Shown here: positions 29,641-37,789 of the stretch, one piece after another
Layout of the letters: each line of letters starts with the position of its first letter
How positions within the stretch are numbered: position 1 is the stretch's first letter
NCBI RefSeq assembly: GCF_004216535.1
Contig: NZ_SGWX01000001.1
Coordinates: forward strand, 1,860,001 to 1,924,000
Reading direction: 5' to 3'
DNA: 64,000 nt
Origin: Xylanimonas ulmi
Lineage (GTDB): Bacteria; Actinomycetota; Actinomycetes; Actinomycetales; Cellulomonadaceae
Translations under genes and position numbers: made by a program
The notes under the pieces: generated by a model
The model's input: only the letters and a program-made list of their open reading frames with translations
Database searches by the model: none
What the model was told of the DNA's origin: nothing

Positions 29641-30348
29641 TCAGCGGGCGACGACCGGGGCCGGCTTGCGCGACTCGAGCACCAGGTCGACGAGCCCGTA
29701 GTCCTTGGCCTGGGCGGCCGTGAGGATCTTGTCGCGCTCGATGTCCTCCTTGACCTGCTCGGCCGTGCGGCCCGAGTGGTGCGCCAGCGTCTCCTCGAGC
29801 CACTCGCGCATGCGGATGAGCTCGTTGGCGTGAATCTCGATGTCGGAGGCCTGGGCGTAGCCGCCGCCCTCCATCGCCGGCTGGTGGATGAGCACGCGGG
29901 CGTTGGGCAGGGCGTAGCGCTTGCCGTGCTGGCCCGCGGCCAGCAGCACCGCGGCGGCCGAGGCCGCCTGGCCGAGGCACACCGTCTGGATCTGCGGCTT
30001 GATGTACTGCATCGTGTCGTACAGCGCCGTCATCGCGGTGAACGACCCACCGGGGCTGTTGATGTACATCATGATGTCGCGGTCCGGGTCCTGGGACTCC
30101 AGGACCAGCAGCTGGGCCATGACGTCGTCGGCCGAGGCGTCGTCGACCTGCACACCGAGGAAGATGATGCGGTCCTCGAACAACTTGGTGTACGGGTCCT
30201 GGCGCTTGAAGCCGTAGGCGGTGCGCTCCTCGAACTGCGGCAGGACGTACCGCGACGACGGCGACAGCGCGATCCCGCCCGGTCGGGCGTAGTCGCCGGC
30301 CAGGCGGCCGGCCGTGGTGGCGAACTGCTCAGGGGTCATGTGGCTCAT
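29641..30348 (-). CDS. clpP2: ATP-dependent Clp protease proteolytic subunit ClpP2
   Basis: This is the second ClpP subunit of the mixed ClpP1P2 tetradecamer typical of Actinobacteria. The 235 residues include the oxyanion segment [20 protein letters not shown], the catalytic Ser130 in LGQAASAAA, His155 in [12 protein letters not shown], and Asp206 in ERDKILTA. The N-terminal propeptide of about 30-40 residues is longer than in ClpP1. The ATG follows GAGGAGACAACG. It lies 19 bp downstream of clpP1, so both are co-expressed. Confidence 0.96.
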   Translation of the reverse strand: MSHMTPEQFATTAGRLAGDYARPGGIALSPSSRYVLPQFEERTAYGFKRQDPYTKLFEDRIIFLGVQVDDASADDVMAQLLVLESQDPDRDIMMYINSPGGSFTAMTALYDTMQYIKPQIQTVCLGQAASAAAVLLAAGQHGKRYALPNARVLIHQPAMEGGGYAQASDIEIHANELIRMREWLEETLAHHSGRTAEQVKEDIERDKILTAAQAKDYGLVDLVLESRKPAPVVAR

Positions 30349-30367
30349 CGTTGTCTCCTCGCCGCCG

Positions 30368-31024
30368 TCAGCTCGCGCTCGTCTGCATGCCGCCGCCGCC
30401 CGCGAGCGCCGCGTTCTCGACCACGTGGTCGATGAACCCGTACTCCAGGGCCTCCTGCGCGGTGAACCAGGAGTCGCGGTCGTTGTCCTTGAGGATCTGC
30501 TCGAGCGGCTTGCCCGTCTGCTGCGCCGTCAGGTCGGCGAGCACCTGCTTCATGTGCATGATGAGCTGCGCGTTGATGCGCACGTCAGTCGCGGTGCCAC
30601 CGATGCCGCCCGAGGGCTGGTGCATCATGACCCGGGCGTGCGGCGTCGCGTAGCGCTTGCCCTTGGCGCCCGAGGAGAGCAGGAACTGCCCCATCGAGGC
30701 GGCCATGCCCATCGCCACGGTGGCGACGTCGGGCTGGATGAACTGCATGGTGTCGTAGATCGCCATGCCGGCGGTGATCGACCCGCCAGGGCTGTTGATG
30801 TACAGCCAGATGTCCTTGTCGGGGTCCTCAGCGGCCAGCAGCATCATCTGCGCGCAGATCGCGTTGGCGTTCTCGTCGCGAACCTCCGAGCCGAGCCAGA
30901 TGATGCGCTCCTTGAGGAGCCGGTTGTAGATGGAGTCGTTGAGACCAAGACTCGGTCCGTCGGCGCGAGCCACGGGGTTCATAGGCACTGGTCCGGTGCT
31001 GTCCATCCGCAGCCTGTCGTTCAC
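30368..31024 (-). CDS. clpP1: ATP-dependent Clp protease proteolytic subunit ClpP1
   Basis: This is the first ClpP subunit. The 218 residues include [20 protein letters not shown], Ser110 in [12 protein letters not shown], His135 in [12 protein letters not shown] and Asp184 in [10 protein letters not shown]. The GTG start gives a short propeptide; internal ATGs at residues 7 and 15 are alternatives. It is first in the clpP1-clpP2(-clpX) order and lies downstream of tig, separated by a strong hairpin, so it probably has its own promoter in the roughly 120 bp just upstream. In Actinobacteria this locus is commonly under ClgR control, but I see no clear ClgR box. Confidence 0.96.
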   Translation of the reverse strand: MNDRLRMDSTGPVPMNPVARADGPSLGLNDSIYNRLLKERIIWLGSEVRDENANAICAQMMLLAAEDPDKDIWLYINSPGGSITAGMAIYDTMQFIQPDVATVAMGMAASMGQFLLSSGAKGKRYATPHARVMMHQPSGGIGGTATDVRINAQLIMHMKQVLADLTAQQTGKPLEQILKDNDRDSWFTAQEALEYGFIDHVVENAALAGGGGMQTSAS

Positions 31025-31149
31025 GTCCGTCTCCTTAGCGATCGGTGTCGCTCGACCCTAACGTGCCCCACTGTCGCGTTCGTCCACGCTGCGTCCCGTT
31101 TCGCTCACGGCGCATGGCATGACGCCCCTCGCGCCGTGCGCGGCGGGGT

Positions 31150-31195
31150 ACGACGACGGCGCCGCACCCCAGGTCGGGTGCGGCGCCGTCGTCGT
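31150..31195 (-). terminator. Strong hairpin terminator of tig
   Basis: A perfect 20-bp inverted repeat, ACGACGACGGCGCCGCACCC and its complement, surrounds the 6-nt loop CAGGTC about 40 bp after the tig stop. This is the longest perfect stem I found in an intergenic gap here. It would isolate tig from clpP1. Confidence 0.85.
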
Positions 31196-31202
31196 GCGCT
31201 CA

Positions 31203-31230
31203 GGTGGTTTCGACAGGCTCAACCACCGGT
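31203..31230. repeat. Dispersed VEPVET-type repeat between tig and its terminator
   Basis: GGTGGTTTCGACAGGCTCAA plus ACCACCGG, the consensus form, sits just after the tig stop. Its ends CCGGTGGTT and GGTGGTTT are not self-complementary, so it is not itself a hairpin. Confidence 0.8.
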
Positions 31231-31234
31231 GGGC

Positions 31235-32584
31235 TCAGGCCTGCGCGGGCTCCTCAGCCTCGGCGGCCTCGGCCACGGCGTTCTCCAGCGCCTGCGCGGC
31301 GGTGTCGGCCTCGTCCGAGCCGATGAACTCGCTCAGGTCGACGACGTTGCCCTCGCCGTCCTTGACCTCGATCTTGCGCAGCGCGACCGCGAGCGCCTTG
31401 GAGCGCGCGACCTCGCCGACCATGGCCGGGATCTGCCCGCCCTGGTCGAGCGTCTGGATGAACTGCTGCGGCTCCATGCCGTACTGGCGCGAGGACTGCA
31501 CGAGGTACTCGACGAGCTCGCCCTGGCCGACCTTGACCTCAAGGCTCTCGGCGAGCGTGTCGAGCAGGATCTGGTTCTTGAGCGCGTCGGTGGCGTCCTT
31601 CGTGACCTCGGCGCGGTGCGTGTCGTCCTCCAGGCGGTCCTCGGACTCGAGGTGGCGGTGCACCTCGGCCTCGACGGCGCCCGAGGGCACGGGGATCTCC
31701 ACGGCGGCGAGCAGCTTCTCAAGCAGCTGGTCGCGCGCGGTGACGGCCTGGTTCGACTTCTTGATCGAGGAGACCTGCTCGCGCAGGTCGGCGGTCAGCT
31801 CCTCGAGCGTGTCGAACTCGGAGGCGAGCTGGGCGAAGTCGTCGTCCGCCTCAGGCAGGTCGCGCTGCTTGACCGAGGTGGCGGTGACGGTGACGTCGGC
31901 CTCCTCGCCCTCGTGCTCGCCGCCGGCCAGCGTGGCCTTGAACGTCGTGGTCTCGCCCGCCGACAGGCCGGTGAGCGCCTCGTCGAGGCCCTCGAGCATG
32001 TTGCCCGAGCCGATCTGGTAGGAGATGCCCGACACCGAGTCGACCTCCTGGTCGCCGATGACGGCCTTGAGGTCGATGACGACGTAGTCGCCGTCCGCGG
32101 CGGGGCGCTCGACGCCGACCAGCGTGCCGAAACGCTCGCGCAGCGCGTCCAGGCGCTCGGTCACGTCGGCGTCGGTGACCTCGGTCGACTCGACGGCGAT
32201 CTCGATCGCGTCGATCGCGGGCAGCTCGATCTCGGGACGGACCTCGACCTCGGCGGTGAAGGCGAGCTGGCCCTCACCGGCCTTGGCGGGGATCTCGGTG
32301 ACCTCGACGGAGGGCTGGCCGAGCGGGCGCAGCTTCTGCTCGGCGGCGGCCTGGCCGTAGAACCCGCCCAGCGACTCGTTGACCGCGTGCTCGACGACGG
32401 CGCCCCAACCGACACGCTGGTCGATGATGCGCGGGGGGACCTTGCCCTTGCGGAAGCCGGGAACGCTCACCTGCTCCGCGATGTGCTTGTAGGCGTGGTC
32501 GATGCTCGGCTTGAGCTCGTCGTAGTCCACCTCGACGGTCAGCTTGACCTTGGTGGGCTCCAGGGTCTCGACGGCGCTCTTCAC
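31235..32584 (-). CDS. tig: Trigger factor
   Basis: Trigger factor is the ribosome-bound chaperone and prolyl isomerase that meets nascent chains. The 449 residues start MKSAVETLEPTKVKLTVEV. The ribosome-docking signature GFRKGKVP lies at residues 43-50, a PPIase (FKBP-like) domain follows around residues 150-240 (GDYVVIDLKAVIGDQEV), and a long helical C-terminal domain ends in an Ala/Glu-rich tail. I chose the GTG that matches the conserved N-terminus of the family, with TTGGAGAC upstream. It lies directly upstream of clpP1, an arrangement conserved in many bacteria. Confidence 0.96.
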   Translation of the reverse strand: MKSAVETLEPTKVKLTVEVDYDELKPSIDHAYKHIAEQVSVPGFRKGKVPPRIIDQRVGWGAVVEHAVNESLGGFYGQAAAEQKLRPLGQPSVEVTEIPAKAGEGQLAFTAEVEVRPEIELPAIDAIEIAVESTEVTDADVTERLDALRERFGTLVGVERPAADGDYVVIDLKAVIGDQEVDSVSGISYQIGSGNMLEGLDEALTGLSAGETTTFKATLAGGEHEGEEADVTVTATSVKQRDLPEADDDFAQLASEFDTLEELTADLREQVSSIKKSNQAVTARDQLLEKLLAAVEIPVPSGAVEAEVHRHLESEDRLEDDTHRAEVTKDATDALKNQILLDTLAESLEVKVGQGELVEYLVQSSRQYGMEPQQFIQTLDQGGQIPAMVGEVARSKALAVALRKIEVKDGEGNVVDLSEFIGSDEADTAAQALENAVAEAAEAEEPAQA

Positions 32585-32782
32585 TTCGATGGTCTCCAAC
32601 TGTGATCGGGGTGCGTACGCGCGCGGCAGGTCCGTCGAGGACGGGTGAGGCGTACGGGCAACCCCAACATCGTAGAGCACCTGTCCTGCGCGCGACGCCT
32701 CGCGTCGGCAGCCGCGACGTCCCCGGTCGGCGCCCGCCAACGCGACAGGCGCCGCAAGCCGCGGGTCGCGGCGCGGGCCCGC

Positions 32783-33502
32783 TCAGGCCGCGAGGCCCGC
32801 CACCAGGTTGACCAGCAGGGCGACGATGACCGTCCCGTACAGGTAGGCCAGCAGCGCCTGCGTCAGCGCGGTGCGGCGCATCGCCGTCGTGCGCAGGTCG
32901 GTGTCCGAGACGGCGAAGCTCATGCCGACCGTGAACGCGACATAGGTGAAGTCGGAGTACGACGGCGCGGCTCCCCCGCCGTCTGCTGCGTCGGCGTCGG
33001 TATCGGCGTCCGCATCGGCGTTGTGGAAGTCGATCCCGCCGCGCGGGGCCGTGTAGTAGAGGCGGGCGTAGCGCAGGGCGAAGATCGTGTGCACGCTCGC
33101 CCACGACGCGACGACGGCGGCCAGCACCGCGACGGCCGTGAGCGGATGCTCGCGCAGCCCGCCCTGCACGAGCACGACGGCGAGCCCGGCGAGGCTGGCC
33201 ATCGCGGCGATGAGCACCAGTCCGCGCTCGATGACGCGCGCCGGCTCCTCGCGCAGCGCGTGCTCCGCGGTGGCGTCGGGACCCATCGGCACCACGACCG
33301 TCAGGGTCCACACGACGAACAGCAGGCCGCCGACGGCCCAGCCGCCCAGCAGGGCGGTGACCAGCGAGTCCGTGCGCAACGCGACGCCGGCGACCGCGCC
33401 GACCACCGCAGCCACCCCAAGCCGGAGCGCGGGCGCAACGTCAAGCGCCTCGGCGAGCCGCGCGAGCCCTCTGCGCCGGGCGGGACCGGAAGAGTCGTCC
33501 AC
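32783..33502 (-). CDS. DUF1345 membrane protein
   Basis: This 239-residue predicted integral membrane protein of the DUF1345 family has about five membrane segments (for example LGVAAVVGAVAGVALR, GGWAVGGLLFVVWTLTVVV and the C-terminal ALLAYLYGTVIVALLVNLVAGL). The conserved motif PSYSDFTYVAFTVGMSFAVSDTDL is characteristic. An Asp/Ala repeat, ADADADTDADAADGGG, sits in an extramembrane loop and looks low-complexity. The GTG start is preceded by CAGACT at 7 nt. Family function is unknown. Beyond its 5' end lies a 400-bp repeat-rich gap. Confidence 0.86.
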   Translation of the reverse strand: MDDSSGPARRRGLARLAEALDVAPALRLGVAAVVGAVAGVALRTDSLVTALLGGWAVGGLLFVVWTLTVVVPMGPDATAEHALREEPARVIERGLVLIAAMASLAGLAVVLVQGGLREHPLTAVAVLAAVVASWASVHTIFALRYARLYYTAPRGGIDFHNADADADTDADAADGGGAAPSYSDFTYVAFTVGMSFAVSDTDLRTTAMRRTALTQALLAYLYGTVIVALLVNLVAGLAA

Positions 33503-33620
33503 GCCGGTCAGTCTGCCCCGCCCAGCGGCGTTCGAGCAGTTGACGTGGCATGCGCCCGCCGTGACAGCCCCGCTAGACGCCCATGCGACGCCCAACCCGC
33601 AGTTCGGCTACTCGGAGCGA

Positions 33621-33704
33621 AGTTCGAGTGGTTGGCGCGCAGTTCGAGCGCCCGAGGGCTCGAACTCGCACCGAACGCTCGAACTCCGCGCAACCACTCG
33701 AACT
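33621..33704. repeat. Long imperfect palindrome built from AGTTCGAG/CTCGAACT units
   Basis: Left arm 33621-33650 (AGTTCGAGTGGTTGGCGCGC then AGTTCGAGCG) is matched by the complement of 33676-33704 with about three differences, enclosing a 25-nt loop that itself contains CTCGAACT. Further AGTTCG units lie at 33601-33606. The structure fills part of the gap between the DUF1345 and MazG-like genes and looks like a structured repeat element of unknown type. Confidence 0.8.
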
Positions 33705-33775
33705 CGCGGGGCCGCCCGCGGAGGCCAGCGCTGCGCTGCGGCACGGGGCGGCGGGCGGGCGGAATCAGCGGTGGG

Positions 33776-33900
33776 GAGCGGGTGGCGGGGAGGAGCGGCG
33801 CGGAGCGGGTGGCGGGGAGCGGGTGGCGGGGAGCGGGTGGCGGGGAGCGGGTGGCGGGGAGCGGGTGGCGGGGAGCGGGTGGCGGGTGGCGGTGAGCGGG
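33776..33900. repeat. 14-bp tandem repeat (minisatellite), unit GAGCGGGTGGCGGG
   Basis: Starting at 33803 the unit repeats with exact 14-bp periodicity at 33803, 33817, 33831, 33845, 33859 and 33873. Degenerate copies lie on both sides, near 33776 and 33893. It is strongly strand-asymmetric (G-rich on the plus strand), so it could form G-quadruplex-like structures. It is non-coding and lies just downstream of the MazG-like gene stop. Confidence 0.9.
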
Positions 33901-33908
33901 CGGGGAGG

Positions 33909-34319
33909 CTAGGGCTGGCTGGCGCGCAGGACGGCCTCGACATCGGCGGGGCGCCAGCCGTCAGGCTTGAGTTGCTTGCCGTCCGCGCGGCGCGGTCCCG
34001 ACGCCTTGGCGAGGTTGGCCCGGTGCACCTCGGCGAAGACGGCGTCGGGCTGGACTCCCAGCGCGAGCAGCGCGCCGTAAGTGACGTAGAGCAGGTCGGC
34101 CAACTCGTGCGCGAGGGCCGCGATGTCACCCATGCCCGCCGGCACGCCGTCGGCCGCGAGCGCCCGCAATCGCTCGAACTGCTCGAAGACCTCCGCGGCC
34201 TCCTCACGCACCAGCGTCTCGCGCAGCGCGAGCCGATCGGCGCCCGGCGCCTGCGGGGTCGCGGGCGTCGCCTCACCGATCGCTCGGTGGAACTGCGCGA
34301 CCAGGTCCGCGTTGCTCAT
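33909..34319 (-). CDS. MazG-like nucleotide pyrophosphohydrolase family protein
   Basis: This 136-residue protein of the all-alpha NTP pyrophosphatase superfamily (MazG/PRA-PH) has the metal-binding pattern LVREEAAEVFEQFERLRAL (E-E-x-x-E) and MGDIAALAHELADLLYVTYGALLALG (E-x-x-D). The motif DAVFAEVHRANLAKASGPRRADGKQLKPDGW is typical of the small single-domain MazG-like proteins that hydrolyse (d)NTPs or modified nucleotides. TACGCT lies 6 nt before the ATG, suggesting a leaderless message. Its stop borders the G-rich minisatellite. Confidence 0.88.
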   Translation of the reverse strand: MSNADLVAQFHRAIGEATPATPQAPGADRLALRETLVREEAAEVFEQFERLRALAADGVPAGMGDIAALAHELADLLYVTYGALLALGVQPDAVFAEVHRANLAKASGPRRADGKQLKPDGWRPADVEAVLRASQP

Positions 34320-34325
34320 TGCGGC

Positions 34326-34331
34326 AGCGTA
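34326..34331 (-). promoter_or_regulatory. Putative leaderless -10 element of the MazG-like gene
   Basis: On the minus strand TACGCT fits TANNNT and ends 6 nt before the ATG. Confidence 0.5.
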
Positions 34332-34345
34332 GACCGCGCGCGTCC

Positions 34346-34771
34346 TTACGCGGCGACCAGCGCAGCGGCCCCCGCCGTGGCGATCTCGTCGTCCTCCTCG
34401 ACCGTTCCGCCCGAGACTCCGACCGCGCCGACGGGCACGCCGTCGAGGGTCACGGGAACCCCGCCAGGGAAGACCATCAGACGGTCCGCCTTCACGATCC
34501 CGTGTAGCAGCGACGGGACCTTCTCGAGCATCGGGTACCACGCACTGGTCGGCAGCCCGAACGCGGTGACCGTGTAGGCCTTGTCCTGGGCGAGTTGGAT
34601 CGACAGCCGGGGCGCTCCGTCCATGCGGGCGAAGGCCAGCAGGGTCCCCGACTGGTCGGTCACCGCGAGGCATACCGCGACGCCCATCTCGGACGCCTTG
34701 CGGCGGGCGCCCTCCAGGACCGTCATCGCGCCATCGACTGTCAGGTTGCGCTGTTCGTAGACAATTCCCAT
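34346..34771 (-). CDS. HbpS/GlcG-like heme-binding family protein (DUF336)
   Basis: This 141-residue protein of the GlcG/HbpS family has the pattern AMTVLEGARRKASEMGVAVCLAVTDQSGTLLAFARMDGAPRLSIQLAQDKAYTVTAFG and the C-terminal PGGVPVTLDGVPVGAVGVSGGTVEEDDEIA. Streptomyces HbpS binds heme and senses redox stress. Homologues are frequently encoded beside aromatic-degradation genes, as here after the catechol dioxygenase. There is no signal peptide. The ATG follows GGAAGGAGCGAG. A 16-bp hairpin separates it from the dioxygenase gene, so it may be expressed at a different level. Its role in the pathway is unknown. Confidence 0.87.
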   Translation of the reverse strand: MGIVYEQRNLTVDGAMTVLEGARRKASEMGVAVCLAVTDQSGTLLAFARMDGAPRLSIQLAQDKAYTVTAFGLPTSAWYPMLEKVPSLLHGIVKADRLMVFPGGVPVTLDGVPVGAVGVSGGTVEEDDEIATAGAAALVAA

Positions 34772-34806
34772 GGAACTCGCTCCTTCCCCCACCCGGTGAG
34801 AACGCA

Positions 34807-34843
34807 CTCCGCGCCGTGTCGCGATGGGCGACACGGCGCGGAG
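34807..34843 (-). terminator. Hairpin after the catechol dioxygenase gene
   Basis: CTCCGCGCCGTGTCGC (34807-34822) and its exact complement (34828-34843) enclose a 5-nt loop, giving a perfect 16-bp stem. It lies between the dioxygenase stop and the HbpS-like gene on the same strand, so it could end or attenuate the meta-cleavage operon. Confidence 0.8.
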
Positions 34844-34893
34844 GAGGTCAATCCGTGTGGCTCACCATTGACACCACGGACTGACGCAATCTA

Positions 34894-35817
34894 TCACGTG
34901 AAAACAGTTGTGTACTCCTCGTTGAGCTGTCTCTTGTGATAGAAGATGCCCTTGGGCAGCCGGTCCGCCGTCCACAGGGTCGTGGGCCGGTCGCGATAGG
35001 CGACATAGCCGTCCGAGAACACCTCGTTGCGGTTGCCCGACGGGTCGAAGAAATACGTCGTCTGACCGCGAGTGATCCCGTGGCGGGTCGGACCGACGTC
35101 GAGGTGGACCTCGTCCATCGACATGATGTCGGACGCCCGGAGGACTTCGGACCAGCCATAGAGCTGGAACGCGAAGTGGTGGATCTTGCCGTCGGTTCCG
35201 GGTGGGCCGCCCAGAATGGCGATGTCGTGCCCGCGGTTGCCGACCGACAGCCACGACGCCAGCGAGCACTCGGTGTGGTCGAGGTCCGGAACCAGTCTCT
35301 CGACCTGGTAGAAGTCCATCACGTCCATGAAGAACCGCTCGTTGACGTTGACGTCCTCCGCCACCATCAGCGCATGGTCGATGCGCGGGGCTCCGACTCC
35401 CGCCAGATGCCTTGGGAAGGCGTCCGGGTTGACGCCGCCGACTTCGATCCCGACATATGTCTGGTCGTAGTAGACCTCCACGACGTGTGTTGACGGCAAG
35501 GTCATACGCACGCCGTCCGAGACCTCGGGATTGTCGCCGCGAGACATCCGCTCCGTCTTCACGCCGAAGACGCGCGCCTTGTTCTCGATGACATCGATGT
35601 CATCGGGGGACTCGACCTTGAACCCGAACTTCTTGACGCCGACGCCACCCTCCTCCAGGACGACCGAGTGGTGGTCCCACTCGTCCCATCCCTTGAGGTA
35701 GACCGTGCGGCCGATCTCAAGCGTCGGTGTGAAACCCATCGTGCCGATGTAGTGCTTCTTCGCCGCCTCCAGATCCGTCACGCGGATATGGATGTAGCCC
35801 ATGCGCAGAACGCCCAC
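34894..35817 (-). CDS. dmpB: Catechol 2,3-dioxygenase (extradiol, XylE/DmpB type)
   Basis: This Fe(II) enzyme cleaves catechol next to the diol to give 2-hydroxymuconic semialdehyde. The 307-residue length equals XylE. Two vicinal-oxygen-chelate domains are present. Metal ligands are visible as His148 (PRIDHAL), the His213-His214 pair (KIHHFAF) and Glu265 (GNRNEVF). His246 and Tyr255 match the second-sphere residues of XylE at the same numbers. Ring specificity toward alkylcatechols cannot be read from sequence. It is the last gene of the meta-pathway operon, 3 bp after the ferredoxin gene whose product should reduce its inactive Fe(III) form. Confidence 0.95.
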   Translation of the reverse strand: MGVLRMGYIHIRVTDLEAAKKHYIGTMGFTPTLEIGRTVYLKGWDEWDHHSVVLEEGGVGVKKFGFKVESPDDIDVIENKARVFGVKTERMSRGDNPEVSDGVRMTLPSTHVVEVYYDQTYVGIEVGGVNPDAFPRHLAGVGAPRIDHALMVAEDVNVNERFFMDVMDFYQVERLVPDLDHTECSLASWLSVGNRGHDIAILGGPPGTDGKIHHFAFQLYGWSEVLRASDIMSMDEVHLDVGPTRHGITRGQTTYFFDPSGNRNEVFSDGYVAYRDRPTTLWTADRLPKGIFYHKRQLNEEYTTVFT

Positions 35818-35820
35818 AGC

Positions 35821-36342
35821 TCACTCCTTCCAGTGCCTACGCGGGATTGCGTTCGATTGCGTGTCGTTCGCTTGCGTGCCTCGCGACGGGACGAGGCCCG
35901 CCGCCTTGCGCGGAGGACGTCGTCCGCCCTCCACCTCGTCCCCCAGGACAAGCCGAGTCAGCAGCGGTGCGATGCACCGCAACCGGCTCTCCGGCGGGAC
36001 GGCGATCGTGACGTCGCCGACCGGGACGGCCCGGCAGGCCAGCGCGACGCCCTCGGCGCGCCGCTGCGCGGGCAGCGCCTGCTCGCACACAGCCACCGGA
36101 TACTCCACGTCTCCCGTGACGACCTCGACGGTGCAGATGCCGCACCCGCCGCGGTGACAGCCAGCGCGCACCGCATATCCGGCGCGATAGATGGTCGCGA
36201 GCAGCGTCTCGTCGTCGCGAGCCGGGATCGGGACGTCGATGCCGCGGACGGTGAGCGCCCGCGTCGGCGTCGACGGGCTCAGTGCGACGCCGCGCTGGCC
36301 CGGGTCGATCACGGCCTGAGCGCGCGCGGACTCGCCCTCCAC
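35821..36342 (-). CDS. Plant-type [2Fe-2S] ferredoxin, XylT/DmpQ-like
   Basis: The 173-residue protein carries a chloroplast-type [2Fe-2S] site: Cys62, Cys67, Cys70 (GCHRGGCGICTVEVV) and Cys103. Such ferredoxins in meta-pathway operons reactivate catechol 2,3-dioxygenase by reducing the active-site iron. It is much longer than XylT (about 110 residues), with a 30-residue N-terminal extension and a basic C-terminal tail of about 50 residues (GRRPPRKAAGL, PRRHWKE). The GTG start lies 1 bp after the dehydrogenase stop. The assignment is well supported by context; the tail's purpose is unknown. Confidence 0.88.
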   Translation of the reverse strand: MEGESARAQAVIDPGQRGVALSPSTPTRALTVRGIDVPIPARDDETLLATIYRAGYAVRAGCHRGGCGICTVEVVTGDVEYPVAVCEQALPAQRRAEGVALACRAVPVGDVTIAVPPESRLRCIAPLLTRLVLGDEVEGGRRPPRKAAGLVPSRGTQANDTQSNAIPRRHWKE

Positions 36343-36343
36343 C

Positions 36344-37789
36344 TCAGGCTCCCGACTCTCGGCTCACCTGCATGACCACGGCCTTGGGCTCGGTGAAGAA
36401 CTCCCGCGAGAAGTTACCGCCCTCGCGCCCCACGCCCGACGCCCCGACGCCGCCGAACGGGGCGCGCAGATCGCGGATGAAGAAGCAGTTGACCCAGACC
36501 GTCCCGGCCTTGAGGCGCCCCGCGACGCGGTGTGCGCGAGACAGGCTCTCGGTGAACACCATGGCGTTGAGCCCGTACGGCGTGTCATTGGCGAGGCGGA
36601 CGACCTCGTCCTCGGTGTCGAAGACGTTGACGACGACCACGGGCCCGAAGATCTCCTCGCGGTACTGCGGCGCGTCGAGCGGCAGGTCGACCACGATGGT
36701 CGGCTTGACGAACCACCCCTCCCCCATACCGCCGGTGAGGATCCGTCCGCCATCCCGCTCCACGGTCTCGACGTAACCCTTGACCTTGGCGTGGTGGACG
36801 TCGCTCGACAGCGGACCGAACTCAGTGCCGTCGGCCTGTGGGTCGCCCATGACGAGCGCCTCGGCCTTGCCCGTGAACCTCTCGAGGAACCTCTCAGCGA
36901 CACCGCGTTGGAGGAACAGCCGCGATCCCGCGAGGCAGACCTGGCCGGCGTTGCGGAAGATCGCCTGCACGGCCCAGTCGGTGGCGTTCTCCAGCTCGGC
37001 GTCGTCGAAGACGATGTTCGCCCCCTTGCCGCCGAGCTCCAGGCTGACCGGGATCAGGCGCTTGGCGGCGGCGCCCATGATGGCGTTGCCGGTGCGCGAC
37101 TCGCCCGTGAAGGTGATCCGGTCCACCCGGTCGTCGTCGGTGAGGAACTCGCCCACCGAGTCCGTGCCGAACCCGTGCACGACGTTGAGCACCCCGGGCG
37201 GGATGCCCGCCTCAAGCGCCAACCGTGCCAGGACCACCACCGACGTCGGGGTGAACTCCGAGGGTTTGAGGACCACGGTGTTGCCCCAGGCCAGCGCTGG
37301 GGCGATCTTCCAGGTGGCCATCATGAGCGGGAAGTTCCACGGGGCGATCGCGACCACCACGCCCGCTGGCTGGAACAGCGAGTACGCGTGGTGTCCGCCG
37401 TCCATGGGGTACTGGTCGCCGCAGGACAGCGCCTGGTGGTCGGCGAAGAACCGGATGTTCCACGCCGACCGCTCGACGTCGGCGAGCGCCTGGGCGGTCG
37501 GCTTGCCCATGTCCAAGGTGTCCGCGCGGGCCAGCTCGTCAGCGCGCTCGACCATGAGCTCGGCGAAGCGGCGCAGCACCGCCTGCCGCTCCTGCGGCCC
37601 CCGGCGCGGCCACGGTCCGTCGTCGAAGGCCCGACGTGCCGCGGCGATCGCGGCCGACGCCTCCGGGCGGCCGCCGAGCGGGACCTGAGCCCACGCCTGG
37701 CGGGTGTAGGGGTTGACGGTGTCGAACCGGCGCCCGTCGGCGGACTCGACCTCCTGACCATCGATGACATGCCCGAAGAACTCAGTCAT
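36344..37789 (-). CDS. dmpC: 2-hydroxymuconic semialdehyde dehydrogenase
   Basis: This NAD-dependent aldehyde dehydrogenase oxidises 2-hydroxymuconic semialdehyde to 2-hydroxymuconate (the 4-oxalocrotonate branch). The 481 residues have the ALDH motifs APWNFPLMM (Asn152), LKPSEFTP (Lys175), ELGGKG (Glu251) and GQVCLAGSR (catalytic Cys285). PWNFPLMMATWKIAPALAWGN is close to DmpC/XylG. The start overlaps the tautomerase stop by 8 bp. Operon position between ring cleavage and tautomerase fixes the substrate better than sequence alone, since betaine- and aminomuconate-type paralogues look similar. Confidence 0.93.
   Translation of the reverse strand: MTEFFGHVIDGQEVESADGRRFDTVNPYTRQAWAQVPLGGRPEASAAIAAARRAFDDGPWPRRGPQERQAVLRRFAELMVERADELARADTLDMGKPTAQALADVERSAWNIRFFADHQALSCGDQYPMDGGHHAYSLFQPAGVVVAIAPWNFPLMMATWKIAPALAWGNTVVLKPSEFTPTSVVVLARLALEAGIPPGVLNVVHGFGTDSVGEFLTDDDRVDRITFTGESRTGNAIMGAAAKRLIPVSLELGGKGANIVFDDAELENATDWAVQAIFRNAGQVCLAGSRLFLQRGVAERFLERFTGKAEALVMGDPQADGTEFGPLSSDVHHAKVKGYVETVERDGGRILTGGMGEGWFVKPTIVVDLPLDAPQYREEIFGPVVVVNVFDTEDEVVRLANDTPYGLNAMVFTESLSRAHRVAGRLKAGTVWVNCFFIRDLRAPFGGVGASGVGREGGNFSREFFTEPKAVVMQVSRESGA

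Noticed and set aside
32585-32782. tRNA gene upstream of tig, as is common in some actinobacteria
   Set aside because: No cloverleaf or T-arm consensus (GGTTCRA) is present in this gap.
33776-33900. G-rich tandem repeat considered as a CRISPR or an origin of replication
   Set aside because: There are no spacers, the unit is 14 bp and contiguous, and no DnaA boxes or replication genes are nearby.
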